A stretch of 64,000 nt of DNA, taken from contig NC_133473.1 of assembly GCF_025370935.1 (NCBI RefSeq), positions 2,184,718-2,248,717 on the forward strand, given 5' to 3'. Every line of letters starts with the position of its first letter. Position 1 is the first letter of the stretch. This DNA comes from Choristoneura fumiferana. Taxonomy: Eukaryota; Arthropoda; Insecta; Lepidoptera; Tortricidae. The notes below the pieces were generated by a model. The model saw only the letters and a program-made list of their open reading frames with translations, ran no database searches and had not been told where the DNA came from. Made by a program: the position numbers and the translations under genes. Shown here one piece after another: positions 55,132-64,000 of this stretch.

Positions 55132-56373
55132 ATGACTCATTCGAACGTACTAAAATGTAAGACGTGCAATATCGTTATTGACGAAATGCTGTCATATATA
55201 CAGAATAAACTTTCAGTAGCTGATGACAATTTGCTGGTGAACGTGTGCACGTCGGCTTTTTCTAGTGAAGAAATAAAGAAATCGAAGTCGTTGTTGTTCG
55301 AGGCGCTCTCGACGGATCAACGTAACGTTTTACGAAAAGGAACTGGTAAAGTGAAGCGGGATATAGATGATATATTAAGAGTGCTGCGATGGGCTGACAT
55401 GGATACCTTACCGGTGTTTGTCGCACGACAACTTGAAAAATTACCGCCCATTGATTTTGATCACCTTGACTGCACTAAACTGCTAAAGGATATGGCAAAG
55501 TTGCGCAGTGAAATAGAAGTAATTAAAACATCTTACGCAAAAGGTAGTCAAGTAGAAGACCTTCGTATTGAAATAAACAATTTGAAGTTTTCGTCTATAC
55601 CACATACCCCCTTACGAAACATAAACTCTAAGCGGGGGGCCTGGATGCACGATAGTGGACCCATCGGACTTTCGCCCCAGTTATCGATGTCACCCTTTCG
55701 AAACTCACCAGAAAATAAGTTGGATGAATCTTACTCAGCAGATAGGAAAGATTCACCTAAAGTTAACGCACCTAAGCAGCAGCAGCAGTGTGGCAAAAAA
55801 GTTGTTGGGGCGAAATGTAAGAACGATAATGTAAAATATACTAACTCCCCATTCGTGATGACTCATACTGAACGGTCAATGCCCGATCTAAATGAACAGC
55901 TGAATGGTGACCCAATGCGCGATCTACACGACCCGGTGTTGACGGATGACTACCCTCAAACGAAGAATAATAATGATGACGGTTGGCAAGTTCAATCTAA
56001 ACGGAAGAAAAACAACTATAGATACATGGGTAAAAAAGGAACGGCTTTTGATACCACGGGAAAATTTAAAGCGGCTGAAGGAAAAACCCCCATTCTTATT
56101 ACAAAGGTTCATAAAAATACACTAGAGTCAGATATTGTTACTTATATTCAAAGTAAAACGAAGGAAATTATCTCACTCGAGAAAATTGATAGCATGAGAC
56201 GAAAGGATTACAATGCTTTCAAGTTTTTCGTAAGTGATCATAAAGTGTCGTTGTTTTTGGATGAGAAACTATGGCCGAAGGACATAATTTTTAGAAGATT
56301 TATTAATTTTAAGTATGCTGTTTCGAACAGAAAAACATCTGTCAACGGTCAATATAAACAATCAAATGGATAA
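55132..56373 (+). CDS. Non-LTR retrotransposon ORF1 protein
   Basis: 413 aa, the RNA-binding partner of ORF2 in the retrotransposition particle. Near the N-terminus it has a CxxC (Cys9, Cys12) and a further Cys near residue 40. A predicted helical, partly coiled-coil stretch follows at about 115-155 (LLKDMAKLRSEIEVIK). The middle is low-complexity and polar (QQQQ, NNND). The C-terminal quarter begins ILITKVHKNTLESDI and ends WPKDIIFRRFINFKY, which looks like an RRM-type fold. ATG at 55132 follows the presumed leader with context AAAATGA. It overlaps ORF2. Confidence 0.8.
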   Translation: MTHSNVLKCKTCNIVIDEMLSYIQNKLSVADDNLLVNVCTSAFSSEEIKKSKSLLFEALSTDQRNVLRKGTGKVKRDIDDILRVLRWADMDTLPVFVARQLEKLPPIDFDHLDCTKLLKDMAKLRSEIEVIKTSYAKGSQVEDLRIEINNLKFSSIPHTPLRNINSKRGAWMHDSGPIGLSPQLSMSPFRNSPENKLDESYSADRKDSPKVNAPKQQQQCGKKVVGAKCKNDNVKYTNSPFVMTHTERSMPDLNEQLNGDPMRDLHDPVLTDDYPQTKNNNDDGWQVQSKRKKNNYRYMGKKGTAFDTTGKFKAAEGKTPILITKVHKNTLESDIVTYIQSKTKEIISLEKIDSMRRKDYNAFKFFVSDHKVSLFLDEKLWPKDIIFRRFINFKYAVSNRKTSVNGQYKQSNG

Positions 56374-59182
56374 AACATATAGGCTTGTAACTTTCAATTG
56401 TAAGAATGTGAAACGATCTCTTGAGGATATTAGGGAGCTGTGCAGATCTTTTGACTTGATTGCGCTGCAGGAAACGTGGTTGCTGCCAGGAGAAGTAACT
56501 TATTTAAACAGCATTGATGAAGACTTTAATGCCGCGGGCACCTCGGCAGTCGACACCGCAGTAGGTATGTTGCGTGGAAGACCTTATGGAGGAGTGGCAA
56601 TTCTATGGAAAAAAAGCGTTTTTTGCTGTGTAACAGTAATTGATTGTGACAACCCGCGTCTATGTGCCGTCAAAATTGTACTCGATAAACGACACATTTT
56701 GGTGATAAGTGTGTATATGCCAACTGACAAACTCGATAATCTTGTGGACTTTACGGATTGTCTCGGTGAGGTGAGTGCTATTGTCGAAGGCGCTGATTGT
56801 GAGTCAGTGTTTATACTCGGTGACTTGAATGCGCACCCTAATAGTCTATTCTACACAGAGTTAGCAGACTTTTGTACCGATTGTGATTGGACTATTGCGG
56901 ATACTGAGTTTTTGGGTGTCTCCTCCGAAACATACACTTTCATTAGTGATGCCCACGGATCTCGAAGGTGGTTGGATCACTGTGTAGTAACCGAAGGCGC
57001 TCTTAAGTCAATTGTAAAAGTAGATGTAAAATATGGCACATATTGGTCCGATCATTTTCCCTTGTGTTTGGAAATTGACCTTGGTATAATTAGACCAAAA
57101 GTATTTTCCAATAATATGTTTGTTAAAGGCTATATTGATGACCACCGGGTAATATGGGGCCATAGAGATGGATGTCAAACTGACATGTACGAAAAATGCT
57201 GCCATAATATCTTGAGGTTAATGGACTACCCGGAAGAATTGCGTGATTGTTGTTTTTCTGGTTTTTGCAGTGATATTGAACACAGAAATATTATTAATCG
57301 AATGTACACTGATATTGTCGATGCTCTGGGACAGGCTGCTGTGTCGACTTACCGAGGGGCTGGGATGAAAAGAGGCAAAGATAGGCGCATTGTGGGCTGG
57401 AATAAGCACGTTGGTGATGCACACAGGCAGGCAAAATTAGACTTTAATGCTTGGAATGCTTACGGAAAACCTTCTAGTGGTCATTTATATGAGGCAATGT
57501 GTTTGAGCCGTAAAATCTTTAAGTCAAAGTTGAAATGGTGCCAAAATCATCAGGATCAAATAAAAATGGACTTGCTGGCATCATATCACTCGAAATGTGA
57601 CTTTAAGAGTTTTTGGAAGAGCACAAATAAGTTGAATTCTGCCCCTGGCTTGCCTGTGAGCATTAATGGTGTAACTGACCCCGGTGCAATAGCCGAATTA
57701 TTTAAGGATCATTTTGAGGTGAAGTCGCCGCTGGGGCCATCTTCGTCGATGCTGGATGCTCAGACGAGTTGTGATGACAGTTTTCTTGTGATTACAGCGA
57801 AAGATGTAGCACGGGTAATTAAACATATGTCGAAGGGTAAGTCACCCGGTCACGACGGTCTGAGTATCGAGCATCTCCGGCATGCTGGGCCGCACCTTCC
57901 TAGAGTATTGGCAATGTTTTATTCCCTTTGCTTACGTCACTCATATTTGCCGGTGGAGCTAATGAAGACCGTTGTGGTGCCTATCGTCAAGAGTAAGGTG
58001 GGAGATATATCAGATAAAAATAATTATAGACCTATCTCTCTGGCCACGATAATCGCTAAAGTGCTTGACGGTTTGCTTGATACTCAATTGGATAAATACC
58101 TGACGTTACACGACAACCAGTTTGGGTTTAAACCTGGGCTGTCGACTGAGTCTGCCATATTGAGTCTTAAGCATGTCGTTAGCTACTACACTACTCGTAG
58201 AACGCCTGTTTTTGCATGTTTTCTCGACTTGTCAAAGGCGTTCGACTTGGTAGATTACGACCTCTTGTGGAAGAAGTTGAGGGAGTGTGATGTGCCTGTC
58301 GAAATTATTAATATGTTTAAGTACTGGTATAGTAATCAAGTAAACAATGTTCGATGGGCGGGTCGGTTCTCCTCGCCGTATAGGCTACAGAGTGGAGTTA
58401 GGCAGGGTGGCCTCACCTCACCGAAACTTTTTAATATTTATATAAACGCGCTCATCGTCGCGCTCAGTAGTCAGCATGTCGGCTGCCATATCGACGATAT
58501 ATGTGTCAATAACCTAAGTTACGCAGATGACATGGTGCTACTGAGCGCGTCGGTGGGCGGTCTAAAGACACTCCTGAACACTTGTGTGAGGTTTGCTGAG
58601 CGACATGGTCTAATTTATAATGCGAAAAAGAGCGAGATCATGGTTTTCAGGCCTAGAGCTCGGCTTCCAACAGATGTACCGCCAATAATGTTGAATGGTG
58701 TACAATTGAAACGTGTGACGCAATTTAAATATCTCGGCCACCTGCTCACGGAAGACCTAAAGGATGACGCTGATATAGAGAGGGAGCGCAGAGCGCTGGC
58801 GATAAGGGCGAACATGCTGGCACGCAGGTTTGCGCGTTGTACGAGAGAAGTCAAAATAACTCTATTTCGTGCATACTGCACTTCGTTGTACACGTGCAGT
58901 CTGTGGGCCCGCTGTACCCGTAAGTCGCTCAGCGCTCTGCGCGTACAGTACAACGACGCGTTCAGGGTTATGTTGCGGCTGGCGCGACGCTGCAGCGCGT
59001 CGGGCATGTTCGCGGAGGCGCGCACCGCCTGCTTCTACACCACTGTGCGCAGGCGCTGCGCGTCCTTGGCCAGCAGAGTGCGCGCGAGCCGCAACACTAT
59101 TTTGTCCATGATTGCTGATAGATTTGACTGTCCTTACATGAACCATTGCATGTTGGTTCACGTAAAAAGAAATGGTGTTTAA
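56315..59182 (+). CDS. Non-LTR retrotransposon ORF2: endonuclease and reverse transcriptase
   Basis: 955 aa from ATG 56315, or 938 from ATG 56366. The second choice overlaps the ORF1 stop as ATGGATAA, suggesting termination-reinitiation. An APE-type endonuclease occupies about 20-250: LVTFNCKN, IALQETWLL, GGVAILWKK, ILGDLNAHP and SDHFPL, with the catalytic D/N/H residues present. The reverse transcriptase runs from about 510 to 790: YRPISLATIIAKVLD (about 570), FLDLSKAFDLVDYDLL, SGVRQGGLTSPKLFN and the catalytic box SYADDMVLL (about 734). The C-terminal region is cysteine- and arginine-rich, with unusually G+C-rich codons at 58900-59100. No internal stop. It nicks target DNA and copies the element RNA there. 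Confidence 0.9.
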   Translation: MLFRTEKHLSTVNINNQMDKTYRLVTFNCKNVKRSLEDIRELCRSFDLIALQETWLLPGEVTYLNSIDEDFNAAGTSAVDTAVGMLRGRPYGGVAILWKKSVFCCVTVIDCDNPRLCAVKIVLDKRHILVISVYMPTDKLDNLVDFTDCLGEVSAIVEGADCESVFILGDLNAHPNSLFYTELADFCTDCDWTIADTEFLGVSSETYTFISDAHGSRRWLDHCVVTEGALKSIVKVDVKYGTYWSDHFPLCLEIDLGIIRPKVFSNNMFVKGYIDDHRVIWGHRDGCQTDMYEKCCHNILRLMDYPEELRDCCFSGFCSDIEHRNIINRMYTDIVDALGQAAVSTYRGAGMKRGKDRRIVGWNKHVGDAHRQAKLDFNAWNAYGKPSSGHLYEAMCLSRKIFKSKLKWCQNHQDQIKMDLLASYHSKCDFKSFWKSTNKLNSAPGLPVSINGVTDPGAIAELFKDHFEVKSPLGPSSSMLDAQTSCDDSFLVITAKDVARVIKHMSKGKSPGHDGLSIEHLRHAGPHLPRVLAMFYSLCLRHSYLPVELMKTVVVPIVKSKVGDISDKNNYRPISLATIIAKVLDGLLDTQLDKYLTLHDNQFGFKPGLSTESAILSLKHVVSYYTTRRTPVFACFLDLSKAFDLVDYDLLWKKLRECDVPVEIINMFKYWYSNQVNNVRWAGRFSSPYRLQSGVRQGGLTSPKLFNIYINALIVALSSQHVGCHIDDICVNNLSYADDMVLLSASVGGLKTLLNTCVRFAERHGLIYNAKKSEIMVFRPRARLPTDVPPIMLNGVQLKRVTQFKYLGHLLTEDLKDDADIERERRALAIRANMLARRFARCTREVKITLFRAYCTSLYTCSLWARCTRKSLSALRVQYNDAFRVMLRLARRCSASGMFAEARTACFYTTVRRRCASLASRVRASRNTILSMIADRFDCPYMNHCMLVHVKRNGV

Positions 59183-59359
59183 AGTGCACCGATATCATAT
59201 TTTCTTTTTATTAATAGCCTAAATTTAATTAATTACCTAATTTGTGACATTAATATAATTTTGCATTTTGCTTATTAACTTAGAATTTTAGAATTGTATG
59301 TATTTAAATTTGGACCTATGTTGTTCTTGAAAATAAATGAATTATTATTATTATTATTA

Positions 59360-59556
59360 AAGCGTTTTCAGATGATCCGATCCGATATCGGTACTGGACA
59401 CCGATACGATATCGGGGCAAGTAAAACGTATGAAATATGATCCGATATCGGATCGGATAATCTGAAAGACAGGTACATGTTTCATACATTTTACTTGCCC
59501 CGATATCGGTATCGGCGTCCGATACCAATATCGGATCGGATAATCTGAAAACGCTC
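59360..59556. mobile_element. TTA-flanked foldback MITE, family C
   Basis: 197 bp, nearly all paired. Left arm AGCGTTTTCAGATGATCCGA, right arm (inverted) AGCGTTTTCAGATTATCCGA. Within each arm are GATCCGATATCGG-type words and GGGGCAAGTAAAA.GTATGAA. TTA at 59357-59359 and 59557-59559. It sits in the (TTA)n tail of the LINE, so the duplication could partly be chance. Confidence 0.78.
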
Positions 59557-59560
59557 TTAC

Positions 59561-60139
59561 GATACGTAGATCTGTTCTTAAGAACTATGTCATCGATTTT
59601 AGTAACAAGAAAAACTACATTCATGCATTTGAAAAAAAACTTGTACTCAGTTCGGAAATCGAACCCTGTCGTTTTCAAAAATAAAACTTAGGTACATACA
59701 TTGAATAATTTTCAAACAAAATTTCTGGCAAAACATTAGTGAAGTATAGAGTTTGTATAGAATAATCGTAGGTACGTTTATTGAATACCTACCTATGCAC
59801 ATGTAGAGATACTGAAAAAAAAGAGCTGAAAATTCCATCGTCCAAAAACTTTTAACATTCCGCTACCTTTCCTCACATCGGCTTAGAATTTAAATGCCAC
59901 AGTTTAAACGGGAATTTTCTGTGCGGAAAACAGTGTCACAGTGAATAAAAGTGCAGTGGTCCATATAGCTGGCTGACACAACAAAAATTACAATCTAAAA
60001 ATATCGGAAAATCGTTTATAAATGTCAAAACCAAGTTACAAGTATTCTTCAAACTAAAACAAAAATTTCATAACGTCAACTTTGAAAAAAAATCGTATCT
60101 CAAAATAATACTTACGTCAACTAAATTGAACCTTGAAAT
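59561..60139. other. Intergenic, nothing recognised
   Basis: A+T-rich, no credible exon or repeat match. Confidence 0.4.
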
Positions 60140-60240
60140 ATTACAATACAATACAAAAACTCTTTATTGCACACCAATACAGTAAACAGTACAGAGAACA
60201 CAAGTATATACATAGAGAATATTATATTAGAATATTGTGT
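60140..60240 (-). repeat. Retroposon tail fragment
   Basis: ACAATACAAAAACTCTTTATTG, CACACCAATACAGTAAACAG and ACACAAGTATATA follow the order of 43925-43995 (TACATAACTCTCTATTG, ACACAGGTATAATA). Probably the complement of a LINE 3' end with CAATAAAGAG as the poly(A) signal. Confidence 0.45.
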
Positions 60241-60254
60241 ATAAAGTTCACTCA

Positions 60255-60480
60255 GAAATAAAAGTTGGAAAACCACCGACTTTGTCGCTTCAAAGTTCAA
60301 TGTCTCAAAAACGGCTGAACCGATTTTCATGAAACATGTCTAAAATCCATTGCTAGAAAACCTGCTTTCAAATAAAAAAATGGCATTCGAATCGGTCAAC
60401 CCGTTTAAGAGCTACGGTGCCACAGATGCCACACATAGCGATTAAACTTATGAAACCCCTTTTTTTGCGGCGAGGGTACG
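60255..60480 (-). repeat. Dispersed repeat G copy 2
   Basis: Complement of 21635-21835: TTCAATGTCTCAAAAACGGC, TGAACCGATTTTCATGAAAC, AGAAAACCTGCTTTCAAATA, and TTTTTGCGGCGAGGGT at the right end. Confidence 0.6.
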
Positions 60481-60589
60481 ATTTTTTTAATAGTGACGAT
60501 ATTTCATCTTGTAAACAATAAACCACCCTCAAACTGCATTATCAATAGTATGAAAACGAGGCCTTCATTGTCTCACACCATCAACTATA

Positions 60590-60728
60590 GTTTTTATCTA
60601 TGTCCTTCCCCGGGATTCAAAATATCTGTATACCGGATTTCATCTAAATCAGTTTAGCGGTTTAGAAGTGACTGAGTAACAAACATCCAAACATCTTCAC
60701 AAACTTTCACATTTATAATATTTAGTAA
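60590..60728 (+). repeat. RTE-like tail, short copy
   Basis: TTTCATCTAAATCAGTTTAG, CGGTTTAGAAGTGACTGAG and CACTTTCACATTTATAATAT-type terminus (here CAAACTTTCACATTTATAAT). Confidence 0.6.
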
Positions 60729-60856
60729 GATAAGATAAGATTTGAAATATATCTCCAATCTAATCAAAATCTTTATACAAGAAATTGCATTTCATTTTGC
60801 TTAGTTTTTCATTGAATTTATTTTCGACACAATTCGTCAGAATTGTATAATTTGCC

Positions 60857-61079
60857 TTACCGTAAACTGTTTCAACTTTGCCCTCTGGCCCCAACATTGC
60901 CTGAGTTGATTTAGAGTTGATAACTTAGCACTCTTAAAGGTTTTAAACTTTTATCTACACGGGAATTATTATTACGGGGGGATAAAGGTTTTAAAACCTA
61001 AGGGGTGCTAAGTTATCGACTCTAGATCGAATCAGGCAATGTTGGGGCCAGATGGCAAAGTTGAAGCAATTTACGGTAA
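60857..61079. mobile_element. Foldback element with TTACCGTAAA ends
   Basis: 223 bp. Ends TTACCGTAAA and TTTACGGTAA are a perfect 10-bp inverted pair. Pairing continues for about 90 bp through TGGCCCCAACATTGCCTGA and GATAACTTAGCAC. The loop contains ATTATTATTACGGGGGGATA. No ORF and no clear target duplication. Confidence 0.7.
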
Positions 61080-61535
61080 CATTATTAAATGAACTATCTG
61101 GAAATTAAACGGACTATAATGAAAGTTAACAACTAACTAGGAACTAAAGGCGAAGTTGAGTGTAACCGCTACTGATTCGCTACGCCCAAAGCCCGTTAGT
61201 GGAAGTTGATAAAACTTGTGCGACATAATATTTAGTGAATGCCCTAGTTTTAGGTATTTGTATTGCTACTTCTTCTAAGTTGGTATACTCTTCACGGAGT
61301 AATCATGGTTGTCAGTTGACAACAGGCCGCAAACCGTCAAGACTTTCTTGGGAAAACACTGTGGTAGTGTCCACTAGCTATCAACACCCCACGGCTTTAA
61401 ATCCAGGGCACAGAATATATTAGTACTAACGTACAGAATGGCCACGCTCCGCCCCGCACCGGTTCGAATTACCCCACCCCTCAAGCGCACATTGCAGGAA
61501 AACCACAGGAAAGCAGTCGGGTGCGCAACGATGTA
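61080..61535. other. Intergenic, nothing recognised
   Basis: No exon or repeat identified between the foldback element and the Tc1-like element. Confidence 0.4.
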
Positions 61536-63308
61536 CAGTCAGCCAAGAAATTGGTCTACCACCCTACGGTCGATGTTCATTTGAACGTCATGAGACAACA
61601 AGGTCGATTTCTCCTTGCAATAATGTTATGACAGTGACAATTGCTTTCTTTATCGTTATGTATTTACGTCATGTCATGTGTCAAGTTTGAATTGACAACT
61701 GACATCGTCGTGTTTTGTTTAAGCATTATTTCAATAAGTCGGCCAATTCGTAAACGGCTGAAGTTACTATGGGGTTCAAAAGTTCTCGAATTAACTAATT
61801 CAATTATCATTTATCATCGCAAATTTAGAGCCAATTTTCAAGTTTATTCCTATCTATCAGCGTAACTAAAACAGTGCTCGTCTACAAATATATTTGTATT
61901 CAAATGTAATTTTTTGCTCTGTTTTATTTAGCTTTGTAAAATAATTAACAATGATAGAAGAAACAATTAGATTATCTTTATTGAATAATCATTTTATATT
62001 ATTATAATACCAAATAAGAAACTTCAGCTGTCAGTCTTTATTTCTAGTTGTGAGAAAACAAAAATATAAAATAATCCTATTAATATCTAGTGTATCCGAC
62101 ATCAGCGTCAATTACTGCTTGAAGACGGTCTCTCATTGAGCCTACTATCTGTAGGCAGAGATCGGACCCGCGGGTTGCCTCCATCCCATTACTTCATTAC
62201 AGTGTCGCTCAAGAGCTTCGCGTGTTCGCTCGTGGCGGTTGCACCATCTTTGAACCATAAGGCCCCAAAGGTTTTCGATTGGGCTTAAATCAGGGGATTC
62301 ACAGAACACAGTATTACTCTAATCTAAATCTAAGTGCTGTCTGGCGAAATTCAATCGAGCATTTTTATGATTTTCAGTCATATAATTTTTTTTGCGTAAT
62401 GTCTATAATGCAAACCCATATAATGCAAGTGATTTCTGATTGTTTGAATAGTAACAACAAACATTGTTGCAAAATATTTAGTCTGCACGAAACCATTATT
62501 ATCATATTCACGTCTCATCATTTCTCTTTGATCGTTTGAGATTTCACGACGACGACCGCTGCAATGACGATCATTTAAGTTTCCCTCTTCGCCATCACGT
62601 GTAATCCATAAACGAACTGCTTGCCTCTAAAATTAAGACTTAAATAAATATAGGATAATGAGAATAAGTGTAATGTTTAAACTACGTCAGCGTCAGCAAA
62701 AATATAGATTTATTTAACTATATTTTCGCTTCACATACTTTTCACGAAGGATTAAGGACCTCGCAAAGACCTGCCGCCCGGAGCCTCGCAATGGGTAAGG
62801 CCGCCGCTGAACTACGTCTTGGTGAACTAAATGACACTTACGGACACATTTAGATGCCTAGAAATCCAACTATTACTGAAGCCCTCGTTATGGAGTGCTA
62901 TAATATTAGCTCGTTCGGCTCTTGATAAATTACGAGGCATTACCGAAATAAATTAGAATAATATATAAGAACACTTTTGTTGAATTTACGTTGACAAAAA
63001 TACTTGACACTTGTCAGTGATAATTTATTTTTCCGTTGCAAAAAGTTTTTCTTTAAAAAAGATCGAAATGTTTTAATTAAAGGAATCATATTATAACATT
63101 ACCGCAAAATAATAGCCTACTGCATTTATAACAAAGGTCAAAATCAAAATAATATAACCCATGACTTTAAATGTCAGAAATCTCAAATAATAGACAATAT
63201 GTCATATTTGTGCATCTCTTACACTCCGTTAGAAAAGTCAACCTTAGTGATAATTTGATCTCACAGAAACTTTTGTCAAAACTGGTAGACCACTTTCTTG
63301 GCCGACTG
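61536..63308 (-). mobile_element. Tc1-like DNA transposon, degenerate
   Basis: 1773 bp. Ends CAGTCAGCCAAGAAATTGGT and (inverted) CAGTCGGCCAAGAAAGTGGT form terminal repeats of about 26 bp with two mismatches. TA flanks both sides (61534-61535, 63309-63310). CAGT ends, TA duplication and an internal transposase remnant on the minus strand (62082-62940) identify a Tc1-type element. The transposase is broken and lacks its middle, so the element cannot move itself. Confidence 0.82.
62082..62940 (-). pseudogene. Tc1-like transposase, broken with catalytic core missing
   Basis: Read from right to left. An ATG at 62938-62940 opens MPRNLSRAERANIIALHNEG, a first helix-turn-helix of the Tc1 type, up to a stop near 62826. 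After about 190 unrelated bases, RLWITRDGEEGNLNDRHCSG (62508-62629) gives the linker between the two DNA-binding helices. MGLHYRHYAKK then leads by frameshift into MTENHKNARLNFARQHLDLD (62381 to about 62322). The part that should carry the first two catalytic aspartates is absent. SPDLSPIENLWGLM, with the final catalytic Glu, follows directly (about 62305-62265), and a further frameshift leads to the end near 62082. No protein can be made. Confidence 0.75.
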
Positions 63309-63310
63309 TA

Positions 63311-63664
63311 CGTCGGCCGCGCGGCACTACGTTCGGGAGCAATAATTTCGCGAAATTCGAAATGGTGATATTATCGCGATTAATACATAAAATAACTACC
63401 TACAGAATAATTCGTTTAAGTTTGTAGTCGTATATCAATTGTAATTGAAAATAATTATGCTCAAATACACAGACAGACACATTTTAAGCAGGTTTAAATT
63501 AATAGATAAGATTAACGATTACATTTCTTTGCACATGTAAGCCATACCTTCATAGAAGTACCTATATAATATGCACAACATAATCTCAGCTTCTTTATTC
63601 CTTATTTAGTCACTTAAGCAGCCACATCTATGCTTTTTTTCGTCGCTAGTGCTAAACATAGATT
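63311..63664. other. Intergenic, nothing recognised
   Basis: A+T-rich sequence with no exon. 63600-63660 has words (CACTTAAGCAGCCACATCTA) found also near 3730-3760, part of the long form of SINE family S2. Confidence 0.4.
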
Positions 63665-63765
63665 TTCAGTTTGTATTTTCGATATGGATTTTACGGGATG
63701 AGGATGACCGTAAAAGTAACAAAATTTGGAGTTGAAATAAAAAAGACTCCAAAAACCAATCTTAA
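63665..63765 (+). repeat. SINE family S2 tail
   Basis: TTTTCAGTTTGTATTTTCGA, TTTTACGGGATGAGGATGAC, CGTAAAAGTAAC and AAAAAGACTCCAAAAACCAA. It matches 52089-52170 in complement; the tRNA-like part is absent. The last 235 bp of the window hold nothing recognised. Confidence 0.6.
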
Positions 63766-64000
63766 TAGACATAGACTATCTTATATTGAACGAGCTGATG
63801 TCTGATTTACCACAGAGGTTAAACATAGCAAATCAGAATCAAAGAAACATTAAAGTGTCTGCGACATAATAATAAAGCATGTTCAGCAAATACAGGATGT
63901 TTGCTGATACAGTCTCGCCGTCACCCCGAGTATATCCAACTCAGCACAGGGGTTATAAACATATTTTTTGCAACTAGAACATTAGTCACTGCCGTAGATA

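Larger units (their letters stand above)
55030..59359 (+). mobile_element. Full-length-looking CR1/jockey-group non-LTR retrotransposon
   Basis: About 4.3 kb: a roughly 100-bp 5' leader, ORF1, ORF2, a 150-bp 3' region and AATAAATGAATTATTATTA ending in a (TTA)n tail. Near the 5' end GGATCGGTCAGTATAGG contains TCAGT, as in internal promoters of jockey-like elements. Both ORFs are open, so this copy may be recently active. The left boundary is estimated; no target duplication could be fixed because of the simple-sequence tail. The exact clade is not decided. Confidence 0.82.

Noticed and set aside
58862..59161. Arginine- and alanine-rich ORFs on both strands
   Set aside because: Shadow frames in the G+C-rich end of the LINE ORF2, which is itself well supported.
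1..64000. CRISPR arrays, operons, bacterial-type genes, rRNA
   Set aside because: No regularly spaced repeats with unique spacers, no tight same-strand gene runs, and no conserved rRNA words were seen. The sequence is eukaryotic throughout.

Overview
The window is nuclear DNA from an insect, almost certainly a moth or butterfly. It is A+T-rich, has GT-AG introns, and is packed with short interspersed repeats of types I recall from Lepidoptera. It also carries a BEL/Pao LTR element, jockey/CR1-like and RTE-like retroposon tails, and short TTAGG arrays (the insect telomere word). I see no bacterial or viral operon, CRISPR array, rRNA or true tRNA gene.

Only two host genes can be supported. (1) A divergent forkhead transcription-factor gene on the + strand has coding exons 7235-7524, 15419-15644, 16564-16639 and 18096-18160. 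All GT-AG junctions keep frame, giving about 218 aa. Its 7.9 kb first intron is full of transposon debris. (2) A 12-membrane-segment SLC22-type transporter gene on the + strand has exons 34098-34465, 35368-35775 and 36279-37020, giving 505 aa, with AATAAA at 37112.

The rest is mobile DNA, region by region. 1-7060: MITEs, SINEs, a 5'-truncated jockey-like LINE and an RTE tail. 7.5-18 kb: forkhead introns with hAT-like, foldback and dispersed repeats. 18.2-27.2 kb: gene-empty repeat mosaic. 27258-33695: a BEL/Pao element on the minus strand with 359-bp LTRs that look identical and a 5-bp target duplication, but with a coding body broken by about eight frame changes. 34.1-37.1 kb: the transporter, with a SINE nested in a MITE in intron 1. 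37.1-55 kb: gene-empty, with nested DNA elements, SINEs and odd A+T-rich islands. 55030-59359: a full-length-looking non-LTR retrotransposon with both ORFs open. 59360-59556: a foldback MITE inserted in its TTA tail. 61536-63308: a degenerate Tc1-like transposon with good terminal repeats but the middle of its transposase missing.

The most notable pattern is that several unrelated foldback MITE families are each flanked by a 3-bp TTA or TAA duplication, as known for PIF/Harbinger. Several elements are nested in one another, which gives a relative insertion order. I found no clear new multi-gene system. The least explained sequences are three A+T-rich islands of drifting short words (14411-14637, 38438-39140, 41045-41455), each with a TTAGG-like core. 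All family names come from reading motifs, without database searches.
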